Of a stretch of 64,000 bases of DNA, positions 31,558-41,520 are shown in pieces. This DNA is from Arachnopeziza araneosa. Taxonomy: Eukaryota > Ascomycota > Leotiomycetes > Helotiales > Arachnopezizaceae. The position numbers and the translations under genes were made by a program. Numbering within the stretch: position 1 is the stretch's first letter; every line of letters begins with the position of its first letter. The stretch lies in contig QYAI01000050.1 of assembly GCA_003988855.1 (NCBI GenBank), forward strand, positions 1 to 64,000, in the 5' to 3' direction. The notes under the pieces are model-generated. The model had not been told where the DNA came from. It saw only the letters and a program-made list of their open reading frames with translations, and ran no database searches.

Positions 31558-32322
31558 TCAACCAGTCATCTCGACCTCACCTACTCCTCGATTTGCCCGA
31601 AGACCGTCATAATCCAGGAATTCTGCATCCTCAAAATCGACATCTTTGCCCGCGTCCTGAACTCTATTCTCCTGGCCCATGACATTTCCACCCTTTGCAG
31701 CACCAGAATATTTCTTCCTCCGTGGCACAGCCATTATTCTCCTACCTTCCCCTAATACACTAGCACCCATGCCCGTGAACTCCTCTGTCCCACTCTCTTC
31801 CTCATCAAAGAACCTCCTCTTATTACTTGCAGACGGCGAGCCGGCTATGCTAAAATCTGACACCGTACTTCCTTGGCTTAAAGCGGGGACATTATCCTCT
31901 TCTTCTGATGACGATGTGAGGTATGCATCGTCTGCTGAACCACAAGTCGGACTGTAGATGCCCCATTGTTGGGTTGATAGACCTCCAACCTTCATAATCC
32001 CACAGAAAGGTGTCAATTCCCTTGCTCCGGCTCTCGGTCTCGTGCGTGGTTTCGACGACGTCGACATGGCGGGCTGCGTAGTAGCCGTTTCAGAGAAGAG
32101 ATTGAATGCTGAGTAGGTGCCCGTCTTATAGCCTTCAGGTACTGATTTCCTCACACGCATGCCAACCGTGATTAGGTTAGACTGAACGGTCGGAGGGAGC
32201 TGCGGGGTGGACGCTCGGTGCTCGCTGCTCTGGATATTATATTGAGGGGAGGCAGCCGTAGTAGGAAAGTAGGAGGTAATGGAGGGTTGGGACCCGTTAT
32301 ATGGTCTTTTAGACTGATGCAT
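31558..32322 (-). CDS. Ribonucleotide reductase inhibitor, Spd1/Dif1 (RNR_inhib) family
   Basis: From the ATG at 32322 the protein has 254 residues. Near the N-terminus is QPSITSYF (residues 12-19), a full match to the PCNA-interacting PIP-box consensus QxxIxxYF. Residues about 44-78 carry the family core, LPPTVQSNLITVGMRVRKSV followed by EGYKTGTYSAFNLFSE, and later ARELTPFCGIMKVGGLSTQQ. The C-terminal half is Ser/Asp/Glu-rich with basic patches such as NKRRFFDEEESGTEEF and VPRRKKYSG. Family members bind or relocalise the small RNR subunit and so limit dNTP synthesis; S. pombe Spd1 is degraded at S phase through PCNA and CRL4-Cdt2. The frame is open upstream to 32589, but the KRPY...QPSITSYF start pattern favours the internal ATG. 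Confidence 0.8.
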   Translation of the reverse strand: MHQSKRPYNGSQPSITSYFPTTAASPQYNIQSSEHRASTPQLPPTVQSNLITVGMRVRKSVPEGYKTGTYSAFNLFSETATTQPAMSTSSKPRTRPRAGARELTPFCGIMKVGGLSTQQWGIYSPTCGSADDAYLTSSSEEEDNVPALSQGSTVSDFSIAGSPSASNKRRFFDEEESGTEEFTGMGASVLGEGRRIMAVPRRKKYSGAAKGGNVMGQENRVQDAGKDVDFEDAEFLDYDGLRANRGVGEVEMTG

Positions 32323-34395
32323 CTTGGCCTGGCTTCTTTTGGGTAGCAGAAGGGACTGGAGGGGTTTCGTGAGAGGTGTGAAGATGTAGGGGTAGGGGGT
32401 ACGAATGATGCGAGCGTGCTGCGTTCGTTCAGGGGGCACGGAGGTGAGGCGCAGCTGACTCGAGCACCGCGGGGTCTCCGTGCGGCTTGGAAACTCGTAT
32501 CGACTGTGATTTGCTTGGTATTGTCGCGGTATCAGGTTAGCAAGAATGGCTTTTCTGGTTTGATGCGCGATGAGTTGTTCTTGATTCAAGACACACCCTC
32601 AATGGCGTTGGGAGTATTGTTAGACTGGAGATGTTTTTTCTCAAAATGTCAGCATGGAAAATTGGGCGCGTCGAGATTTATGCGCGGGGGTTCGCGTCAT
32701 GGGATTTATCCATTCTCTTCATTGGTCGAGCCTCGTTTCGATCATGTGTTTGAAGTTAAATAGAAGGAAGATGAGGTTTATGGGTAGAAACATTGTTTCT
32801 TTAAATAGATATGAAATCGGCCATGTTACAATATGTGTCGGATTATCGTCCTGGTTCGAACATTTCTCGCAACCAAGTTCTTAATGCAGCTTAATGAAAA
32901 ATTTTCTTTTGAAAGAACGAAATATCAGCTATTATAGCGGCATTTCACGACTCATCGTCCGGTAGATCACGCTCTGGAGATCATTCCAGAGCTGTCGTGA
33001 GACATTGGGAGCTTGGGGATTGTATTGCATCGCATGAACTGGGCCGAGCACAAGTCACATCATCGAAGCCGCTTTTCGTGGAGAACTTATTTTTGTATGC
33101 ACAAAGCCCATATCCATCGCCTGCACTGGGTATGTAGCAATCCTCAACAAGCTTAACCACGTCCTCGCATCACAGATAATCGGCCGGTTCAGGCAGATCC
33201 TCTATAAACTCAAGTGATATCGCCATTTCTGCTCCTTCCCATGCAAGATCTACGCATATCGAGACACAAGCGCCCCTTCAACATCCACCTCGGGCAAGCA
33301 AATACGGAGAAAGAAAGGCGAAATAATTCGGAATTTGATGCAAGATATCCGGAATTCAGGTCCCAAACGCCCTTAATATTTTTCATTGACTATCAGCAAG
33401 CATTATGCGAGCTCAAGGAAGAGTTTTTGGGTGCACAATGTCCATCTTCTATCCGTCAAATGTATGCGCAAGAGAAGTAGGAGAGCCGACGTCTAAGCCC
33501 TCATGATATGACTAAAAAGAGAATGCATGCTATGACGAACGAAAGAAGACACAAGTCTACTTTCTTCGGAAAGAGCATCCCTCTGTCAGACGAGCCTTTC
33601 CTCCTGTCGGTTGGCATAGGACAGTCGAGCAACCGGCACAGATGACAACGGTTTGTGCGTGAGAGAAAACGGTAGTGATGGTGAAGCAGCCGGGACACTT
33701 GACGTCCATGAAGAAGGATCGAGGAGCAGGCACAAGGTTCTAGTCAAAATTAGTCTTCCATCTTTTGAAGCTCCGAGCTTCAAAAACTGCCCACGTATTC
33801 GTACCTTGAGTTTATGCTTGCGGGCCTCAGCGGCTGCACTTGGGTTGAGGAGATCGACGGCGAGAACCTATTCAGGCAGCACCTCATCAGCATTCGATGT
33901 TCAATTCATCAAACAAGCTACTGCGAACTCCAAATCCATCCCAAACATCTCAATATCTCTTATCATCATCTGCCATTGCATTCCAATCACCATTGACATT
34001 TTGTTCTCCAGGTCGTGTGCCAAATTACCTTCACCGATAACTCCTATTGCATCAAAAGTTCACGCGGGGATTTCCTTACCATCTTGAAGATTTATGATCG
34101 GGATTTGTATTGGTTTAGAGTGACTGACGGGTCTTTCGTCGGTTTCGGGAGGCTTGAGGACGTAGAGAGCGGATGTCAGTCGTTGTCGATAGATTGAGGT
34201 AGAGAAGTGGAGGTCTCGCGAGGCAAAAAATGAAGAGTTGAAATTCGCTTAGAGCATTTGTGCGGGAGCCTGAATATTCAGGTGAAAGTCGGTCTCACGT
34301 GAGACTCCTACCCCTAAGCAAACAGAGCAAACTCCCCACCAAATACTCGTAATTTCGAAGGCAGACATTTGAGCTTCATACAACATTCAGAGACC
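32323..34395. other. Two-kilobase intergenic stretch
   Basis: Open frames of 60-144 codons on both strands lack recognised content. The right end carries the two palindromes listed separately. Confidence 0.45.
34269..34305. promoter_or_regulatory. Two perfect 14-bp palindromes before the phosducin-like gene
   Basis: cctgaatattcagg at 34269-34282 and gtctcacgtgagac at 34292-34305 are each perfect dyads, 9 bp apart, ending 90 bp before the start codon at 34396. The second has a CACGTG core. They look like binding sites for dimeric regulators; no factor can be named with confidence. Confidence 0.45.
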
Positions 34396-35213
34396 ATGGC
34401 AGCCCCGAAAGAAGAAAGGATAGCTGTGCCAATAGATGATCCAAACGCAGACACAGAATGGTAAGTTCTTCATTCCTTCTGACCACTTAAATCTAACAAT
34501 CCAGGAACGACATCCTCCGCAAACATGGCATCATCCCAGAAAAACCTCCCTCTCCAACTCCACAGATTGAAGAAGCTATCCTTGAAGCCCGCCGACTTAT
34601 GCATGAAAACCGACTTGAAGGGAAAGACCTCGATGAGCTAGACGAATTAGAAGATCTGGAAGACGAGAACTTCCTCGAGAAATACAGGCAGCAGAGGGTG
34701 CAAGAGCTTACCTCTTTGACGAAAAAGGCCGTACATGGCGCAGTATATCCTATTTCAAAACCAGATTTCGTAAGGGAAGTTACAGAAGCAAGTAAAAATG
34801 GACCAGTGTTGGTAAATTTGACGAGTGGGCTGGGTACAAATGTGGAGAGTCGAGTCTTGACTGAGCTATGGAGGCAGGCAGCAAAGGAATATGGAGAGGT
34901 GAAGTTCTGTGAGATCAGAGGGGATATGGCAATTGAGGGATATCCTGATCGAAATTGCCCTACGATATTAGTTTACGACAAGGGAGATATTGTGAAGCAG
35001 GTCGTTACACTGATGACGCTGGGTGGAGTTAGGATTGGGATGAAGGAAATCGATACGTTACTAATTGATATTGGGGCAGTTAAGCCTAACGATATGAGAG
35101 TTATGAAGCGGAGAAGAGATGCAGAGGATGAGGAGGAAGAGAAGAGAGAGAAGGGTGCAATCAGAGGATCGAAAGCGGCAAAAGTTGAAGATGATGATGA
35201 TGATTGGGATTAG
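34396..35213 (+). CDS. plp2: Phosducin-like protein 2 (PLP2/PDCL3 type)
   Basis: Exons 34396-34460 and 34505-35213, with a 44-nt intron (GTAAGT, CTAAC, CCAG), give 257 residues. The N-terminus DTEWNDILRKHGIIPEKPPS is the family signature, followed by an acidic helix (LDELDELEDLEDENFLEKYR) and a thioredoxin-like domain from about residue 80: VYPISKPDFVREVTEASKNG, VLVNLTSGLGTNVESRVLTE, VKFCEIRGDMAIEGYPDRNC PTILVYDKGDIVKQ. It ends in a basic-then-acidic tail with DDDDDWD. PLP2 proteins work with the CCT chaperonin in folding of actin and tubulin and are cytosolic. The length is normal and there are no defects. This is a conserved, probably essential gene. Confidence 0.93.
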
Positions 35214-36968
35214 ATTATAACATTGCTGCATGGGTGGAGTTTGGGCATGAAATGCTAAATTTAAATCAGTCCTACACTTTTGATTTTTTTCCCTTCATTA
35301 ATAGACATGCAGTACCTGAAGTTGAAGTGAATATATTGGAAGTGGTTGTAAAAATGGTGGCCTAGTTGGTCAAAGAATTATACTTGTCGAATTTGAGTTG
35401 ACATTTTTGACTTGTTTGATAGTGTGACTGCTTCTCAGACATTCAACCAAGACCCCCAACTTTGAGTGTGGTTAGACCAAGAAGGATCAGCTTTTCAAAT
35501 GAAAAGAACTATCACCAATTTTTTCAACCATGATCCATGTTCCCTTCTCAACGGTACGGTCTATATCCCTATCCAACAGTTTGTCTTTAACATCGTAATC
35601 ACCAACTTTTTGTGCATTCATCAAGATCCATTTTCCAACAGTCGCGGATTATATTGTACGTCGCTCTCATCCAAAGCTGGGCCTCTGACGTGCCTCTAGG
35701 GGCTACGTGGTTCATTTTCTTGATGCCAAACTTCGAGATCAGATTTAGTAGCCAAGCTTTTGAGTTGTCCTCTTTGAAACTATCTTTGCCTGAAACGCAA
35801 TAGCACTCGTGGAATGGGCGAAGAGCATGTCTAGCAACTGTTCTTCCCTTTTCCTGAGACGAAGTTGCAGCTTTTCCTCATCATAACGCTCTCGTTCTAG
35901 CTATTTCTCTAGTGCTCTTCCCTTCGATAGCTCGTACGCTGTGGTAAGTTGGAGTTCGTTTCTTTGTTCAGCTTCGGGGCTCTTATTCATGTAACAAAAA
36001 GCCAATTTTACTGTGTGTAGTATGATAGATAGAAACACATAAAGTTCTTGGAAGGATAAAGGCTGCATTTTTCTGGTAAATCAGTCCAGTAAGATAGTCG
36101 AACTTAATACTCTGTGCAATTGAGGTTTGCTTACTTGAGCTGTGGTTTCTAGGATGTCAAGATGCCGATATTACAACAGTTAAAGAAGGTGAATTACTTT
36201 CTCGATCTCTCAAAGTAAATTTTTGAAAAGCTTCATGTTGTCAGAAGAAATTCAGTCTACAATATTGACCTTTGTGCGTAAAGGTCTTGACCCAGCTGAG
36301 ACAAAACGGCTAACTCTAATCGACCCGAGGGAGAGAAAATCATATCTTGACGAAATCCAAGAATAAAATAAACAACATGTCGTCACAGAAGATGTTCACT
36401 TGACTCCTTGAAATTGCAGACTTTGAGTTGATATCAGGAAAAAATAGAATAAAGAATTAACTTAGCAACACACTAGGTTATCCTATTTCAGCACGACCGC
36501 TGAGACGCGCATCCAAACTCTTGAAAAAATATTTCCAACCAATTCTTTGATTTCTCTGCATGCTCCATATCGAGGTGCTCATGTAGATAAGCAATAATAA
36601 TCATAATTAGAAATTCTTTCTTCGCCGTTTTGATTTTCTAGACTTTAGACACCATACTTCAGAACCTCTCATAAGATTTATCAATAACTCCTTTATATCC
36701 AACTCCCCGAGATCGAGCAATGAATGATGATTAGCGTAGCGAAAGATATCTTTTTAATGAGAAGTTTATCTTCCAACCTCAACAAAAGCCAGGATTTCCA
36801 AGTTCGATTTCTCGAGCACTCGATCCAAATCTTATCATATTTCCATCCCCTTTACAGTCGTCTGCTTTAAAAATCCTATGCAAGCCCTACAGGTTAGGAC
36901 ATTTTACCATCTTCAATAGACCCCTGCAAGTAAATCACAGCTGAACTGAGAGATATAGTACGTAGATT
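35214..36968. other. AT-rich stretch with one decayed coding segment
   Basis: Apart from the segment at 35745-35990 no gene is seen. AT-rich composition continues into the GH55 and SGNH relics on the right. Confidence 0.5.
35745..35990 (-). pseudogene. Coiled-coil-like coding remnant with an in-frame TAG
   Basis: From ATG at 35990 the frame reads MNKSPEAEQRNELQLTTAYE, LSKGRALEK, then TAG, then LERERYDEEKLQLRLRKREE, QLLDMLFAHSTSAIAFQAKI and stops at 35747-35745. The charged heptad-like pattern runs straight across the TAG, where CAG (Gln) would fit perfectly. It is therefore probably a coding sequence lost by a C-to-T nonsense change. The family is unknown. Confidence 0.45.
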
Positions 36969-38110
36969 ATGGCATCTGGTGTCAAGTTCCAAGATCAAAC
37001 AAACCCGCACATAATGGTCCAAGTGGGGGTCTCAGGTGGCTCAGTTGGCAATGTTGAGATCAGCGATATGTTGTTCACGTCTAAAGGGCCAACTGCTGGA
37101 CTAGTTGCAATGCAATGGAATATGGAGCCAGCCCAACAAGGCGCTGCAGGCATGTGGGGTATGTTAGGCCCAGATAAGAAATTTTCATTCTTGTAGCTAA
37201 CAGATCATTCTCAACAGACAGTCATTTCCGTATTGGCGGTGCATTGGGAACGAATCTTCAAGTAGCTGACTGCCCAATATCGTCTGGAACCATCAAGTCA
37301 GGATGTATTGCTGCAAGCATGATGCCGTGGGTCACAGTAGAAGGTTCAGGGTTTGTTTACTCTGTCTTGACTTCTTATGAAGTACTCTTGACTACAAGTT
37401 CTGAGACGATACAGTTATTTCGAAAATATTTGGGCCTGGGTCGCGGACCATGATCTTGACGATCCGCAGAATACACCAATAGATGTATATGGCGCTAGAG
37501 GTATGACTGCTATCTAAATATGAGATAATAATCGTCAGGACTAACCTTATACAACCTAGGAATACTAATAGAGAGCGTATCTAGCCCTACATGGTGGTAT
37601 GGTACCGCATCAGAGCATGCTATCCTATACCAATACGAGCTTTACATGGCTCAAAACACATTTATGGGAATGATACAAACTGAATCACCGTACTTTCAAG
37701 GGATATCAAATACCGCAGCACCAATTCCTTTCGGTCCAGGTTTGGGGAAACTCCCAGGTGACATCCCTCATACAGGCTGTGGTGCAGATGCCACTTCTGC
37801 ACCATGTGCAAATGCATACGCCCTCAAAATCATAAATTCTCCTGGAGGAGTAACGATTGCGGGAGTGGGACTCTACAGCTGGTTCATAAATCACAATCAG
37901 GCTTGCGTTGACGCTCAGGATTGCCAGGAACAGCTTGTCTACACTTACGGAAATTCTGGTCTCCAGATGTATAACCTCATTACTATCGGTGCAGTTGAAA
38001 TGGTTAGTCCTTTTGGTGCGGTGGCGCTGCCGAAAATTCTGGCTTCGTCTAACATTGATGCCAATGGCCATCCTTGGTGGAGTGTTATTGGTGCCTATTT
38101 GAATGAGTGA
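36969..38110 (+). pseudogene. C-terminal fragment of a GH55 exo-beta-1,3-glucanase
   Basis: Four exons (36969-37158, 37218-37350, 37415-37500, 37560-38110) read in frame for 319 residues. They match only the second half of GH55 enzymes: GVKFQDQTNPHIMVQVGVSG, VEISDMLFTSKGPTAGLVAM, GMW then DSHFRIGGALGTNLQVADCP, YFENIWAWVADHDLDDPQNT, YGARGILIESVSSPTWWYGT and SEHAILYQYELYMAQNTFMG, from the C-terminal beta-helix. Full enzymes are about 750 residues or more and secreted; here the first beta-helix and signal peptide are missing, and nothing GH55-like is visible in the 700 bp upstream. An in-frame TAG lies two codons before the ATG, in a sequence (acgtag) that could be an old splice acceptor. Introns are intact, so truncation rather than gradual decay is likely. 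Confidence 0.7.
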
Positions 38111-38277
38111 ATAAATCTCAATAGAAAACTGATCAGCTATTATCATCTTGATCCATCAAAAAAGACTAACTTATGATGATGTAGATATATCTCACATCCT
38201 ACCCTGACATTTGATGCAATCACTACCGGATGGTATATTCCCTATCCTCAACCAAGAAGCTGTACTAATAATAGCAG

Positions 38278-39583
38278 GGTAGCGTTTGGGGATTCATTTA
38301 GCTCTGGCCCTGGAGCTGGTTCGGTCTGGGATAATACCCTTAACGGATGCTGGAGATTTACCCAGTCATACCCAGTTCAACTTAACCAAACATTCCAAAG
38401 ACTCGCTCTGACCGGTATTAGACTTTCCTATCTATCTTCCAATTGACGAGCTGATAAATCCTGTAGATTTCAAAATGCAGTACCTCGCTTGCTCCGGGTC
38501 AAAGATCAACGACAACAAAATGCAGAATCAACTTAACAGATGGGATCCAACAACATCCGATATGGGAACAATTACTATCGGTGGCAATAATGTTGGATTT
38601 TTTTATGTTTTAAGTGAATGTATCCTCCGTAAGTACATTTACATCATAGTTTTTTATGTGCAAGCACAATTGAATGACATCGCACCATCTCTCTTTGTTG
38701 GTGGCTGAAATCCGAGGTTCATTTCGTTTACAATCCTTCTTTACGTCTAAGTTATCGGTGAGACAAGAAATCCTGCTAACATCTACAGAACCCCCATTCA
38801 CGGGATCTGGGTTTTTGGGGGAAATTTTCAATTGCGCTAACGCGATCGCAAATACACAAGCTGTGACTCGGATTTTCTTACTGATCTTGAAGATCTCTAT
38901 AAAAATATCTTCGGCCTGTCGGGCCCAACCAAGAAATTTAACCTCTATGTTGGAGGCTATGGTCAATCTTTTGATTTGGCAAAAACTCCTGACAACTGTG
39001 GTACTCTTGGCGTATCATGGCATACACCACCATCGACATTGGCGTTACGCACTTCCATCTCAGACCTCGTTTTGTCACTCAACACAAAGATTCAACAAGC
39101 CGTTAATCAAGTGAACTCAACTCTAAATAACCATTATCACAACATCACATACGTTGGCTGGGACCAATTATATGCCGGACACTACTTCTGCACTCCTGGA
39201 TACGGCCTCGAGCCTCTAACTGATAGATTCCAGGCAGCTCACAACTATTTCTTTTACTTCAGGGGGCTGATAATTACCCTGGAGAGGGGGATCAATGGCC
39301 ACCACAACTTCCGCCGCTTGAGCCACCCCTAGCGCCGTTAATAGCACCAGGTGCTAACGGTATAACCACCATGACGATTGATCCAGCTACATGCAACACT
39401 ACATTGAGCGATCCATACGATTTCCAGGGTGTCTATTGTACCTGGGCCCAAAACGCTGCTACCAATGCAACTTTTGCCGCATATCTTGCCACACTCGATA
39501 ATCAGAGTAACTCGAGATATTTTACCGCCAGATGCGTCTCAAGGCGGATAGTCGAAATGCGGTGTTTACTTTCGTTCTTGTAA
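38278..39583 (+). pseudogene. SGNH/GDSL hydrolase, frame-shifted and lacking its 5' end
   Basis: The recognisable part starts at a splice acceptor and reads VAFGDSFSSGPGAGSVWDNT, with the GDS nucleophile motif, then (after a 52-nt intron, 38415-38466) MQYLACSGSKINDNKMQNQL and MGTITIGGNNVGF, the oxyanion block with Asn-Asn in place of Asn-Asp. After a 160-nt intron (38629-38788) come PPFTGSGFLGEIFNCANAIA, FNLYVGGYGQSFDLAKTPDN, YVGWDQLYAGHYFCTPGYGL with a plausible catalytic His, then ADNYPGEGDQWPPQLPPLEP. Two frame changes break it, near 38866 and at a five-G run at 39262-39266. No convincing first exon or signal peptide is seen. Secreted esterase or lipase ancestry is likely. Confidence 0.65.
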
Positions 39584-39618
39584 ACAACCTCCAAGCAACC
39601 CTACAGCTACGAGAAATT

Positions 39619-41520
39619 TCAATATATCTCAACGTTATGAATCTGAAGCTCCCCAGCCTTGAGGAGTTGACCAACTTCACCATCCATATAACCTAACACC
39701 ATACACGTTCCGACCATAGCATAATAGCCATCAACCTCCCGAAGAGTGACAAGGAACTTGGTTCCTTTGAGGACGAAGATGAGGTCACCTTTTTGTTGGT
39801 CGATAGCTCCATATCCTAGCAGGCCTTTGCTTGTAATAAAAATATGACATAATGAATTGTCATAAATCATTGTGTTAGAAAGCTTATCGGCGTCCCTATA
39901 TATATACTTATCGTTGAAGTACTGCAATAAGTGATCTTCATCCAGGTTCAGCCCAGGAAAGACACGGTAAAGACTATCTTTCTGTTCTAAATTATCACTA
40001 GCAAGACCAAGTTCTTGCCAACCATCTTCATGTGAGGCACCCGTCTGTTCCATCCATGGTCTCAAAAGCGACAGGAGTAATAGGTACAAAAAGGTTGCGT
40101 CTCTAGGCAGACCGATTCGTTTACGCTCTGCATCATTCCAGTCTCGGCTGATTACTCGAAGGAATGCCTGAAGTGCTGGAATGTCGTTTATAAACTTGAA
40201 GTCTCTGCATTCTTTCATAAACTCAAAGACCAAAGACGGCTCACTCACGCTTCCAAATATTTTCGCTATATAGTCTAGCTTAATTCCGGGGGTCGTAAGA
40301 TGGTATGAACCATTCACGGTCGGCAAGTCTTCTGGGAATTCAAGGTCTTTGGTAACATTAAACCCTGAAAACCGAAGATTCGGAATCAAACCACCTTCTG
40401 AAAATGCCGTCCAATCTGGAACCCAAGAAGGAAGTGCAATAGAACTTGCTCTTTTGAATAACTTCCCACTGAGTGTGACGAAATCGAAATTTCCTGTGTC
40501 TCGAATCCACGCAGTTGTATAGTCAGAGTACACTTCTTCTACAGTCTTGCGATAGTCGACTTTAAAGAGGTTACCAACCAGACCCTGAACTCCAAATATC
40601 ATGTCTCGGGGATCTGATGCCTTGCGGCCATTTGAACAAGCAGTTTGAACAAATTCGTACTTTTTTGCCAAGCTCCAGTCATCTCTCAATGCGCACTGGT
40701 ATACGAGATGTACTGGGCTATCGATCAGGGATTGACCAATTTGAGCCCAAATTCTCGCTTTTATGAAGGTTGGACGATCGATGATTTTCCTGTTGGCGTA
40801 CAGCGAAAAGTGCAAGACAACTAATACGGTTTCGTAGGGTAGAAGTTGATTACCAGCTACCAGAACTAACTCTCGAGCGAGTACTGTCTCCTGCAGTATC
40901 CAAATCCTCGACCAATACGATCTAAAGAACAACTCCATGACAGCTGCCCATGATTTCTGGTACCGATCATCTTCGAATAGCTCGGGGTATTTCTCTAACC
41001 AGCTTGCATCGGTCAAAATATCTTCAGTAGTTCTCCCTGACCGAAGCTCGTTACCAAAGATCTCGCATATAGAAGCCGCCGACTGTAAGGCCCCGCTCTT
41101 ATCTGGACCAAGCCAGGCAACTACAAGCGAGGCACTGGAATAGAGTAAACTCATTTGCTGGACCTGCCATGTTTTCTCATCGTCATCGGATTGATTGATG
41201 CACAAGGCGTCAGCCCAAACCGGTTTTTGATATTCAGCTCCCGGAGCATGCGAGATTTGGGAGAGGACAGAATTTCGAAGTTTTGTCAAAGCCACAACGA
41301 GATTCTTCCCCACAAGCATGGCCTGACTATTAATCGTGACTTCCTTCTTATCTGTGATGTTTCCCCACATATATGACAGTGCTATAAAGTCGGGCTGTTG
41401 GCTCAGGCTCTCAGTAAAGAGAGTCATAGACAATGGGTCTTCAGGGTGCTCGCTTGGATGAAGTCGAAGAAGTCTGACTTCTTTTTTCTTGGCATCGAGG
41501 GATTCATATAGACTCTCCAT
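39619..41520 (-). CDS. HET domain protein (heterokaryon incompatibility type)
   Basis: A single exon of 633 residues with ATG at 41520. The HET signature is complete: FIALSYMWGNITDKKEVTIN, VWADALCINQSDDDEKTWQV, QQMSLLYSSASLVVAWLGPD, then RSYWSRIWILQETVLARELV, RKASDPRDMIFGVQGLV and YRKTVEEVYSDYTTAWIRDT. The C-terminal half has the usual GKLFKRASSIALPSWVPDWT block and a C-terminal region without a recognised domain. HET proteins mediate allorecognition and programmed cell death when non-self hyphae fuse. The gene is intact although its left neighbours are decayed. It is convergent with the SGNH relic, ending 36 bp from it. Confidence 0.92.
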   Translation of the reverse strand: MESLYESLDAKKKEVRLLRLHPSEHPEDPLSMTLFTESLSQQPDFIALSYMWGNITDKKEVTINSQAMLVGKNLVVALTKLRNSVLSQISHAPGAEYQKPVWADALCINQSDDDEKTWQVQQMSLLYSSASLVVAWLGPDKSGALQSAASICEIFGNELRSGRTTEDILTDASWLEKYPELFEDDRYQKSWAAVMELFFRSYWSRIWILQETVLARELVLVAGNQLLPYETVLVVLHFSLYANRKIIDRPTFIKARIWAQIGQSLIDSPVHLVYQCALRDDWSLAKKYEFVQTACSNGRKASDPRDMIFGVQGLVGNLFKVDYRKTVEEVYSDYTTAWIRDTGNFDFVTLSGKLFKRASSIALPSWVPDWTAFSEGGLIPNLRFSGFNVTKDLEFPEDLPTVNGSYHLTTPGIKLDYIAKIFGSVSEPSLVFEFMKECRDFKFINDIPALQAFLRVISRDWNDAERKRIGLPRDATFLYLLLLSLLRPWMEQTGASHEDGWQELGLASDNLEQKDSLYRVFPGLNLDEDHLLQYFNDKYIYRDADKLSNTMIYDNSLCHIFITSKGLLGYGAIDQQKGDLIFVLKGTKFLVTLREVDGYYAMVGTCMVLGYMDGEVGQLLKAGELQIHNVEIY

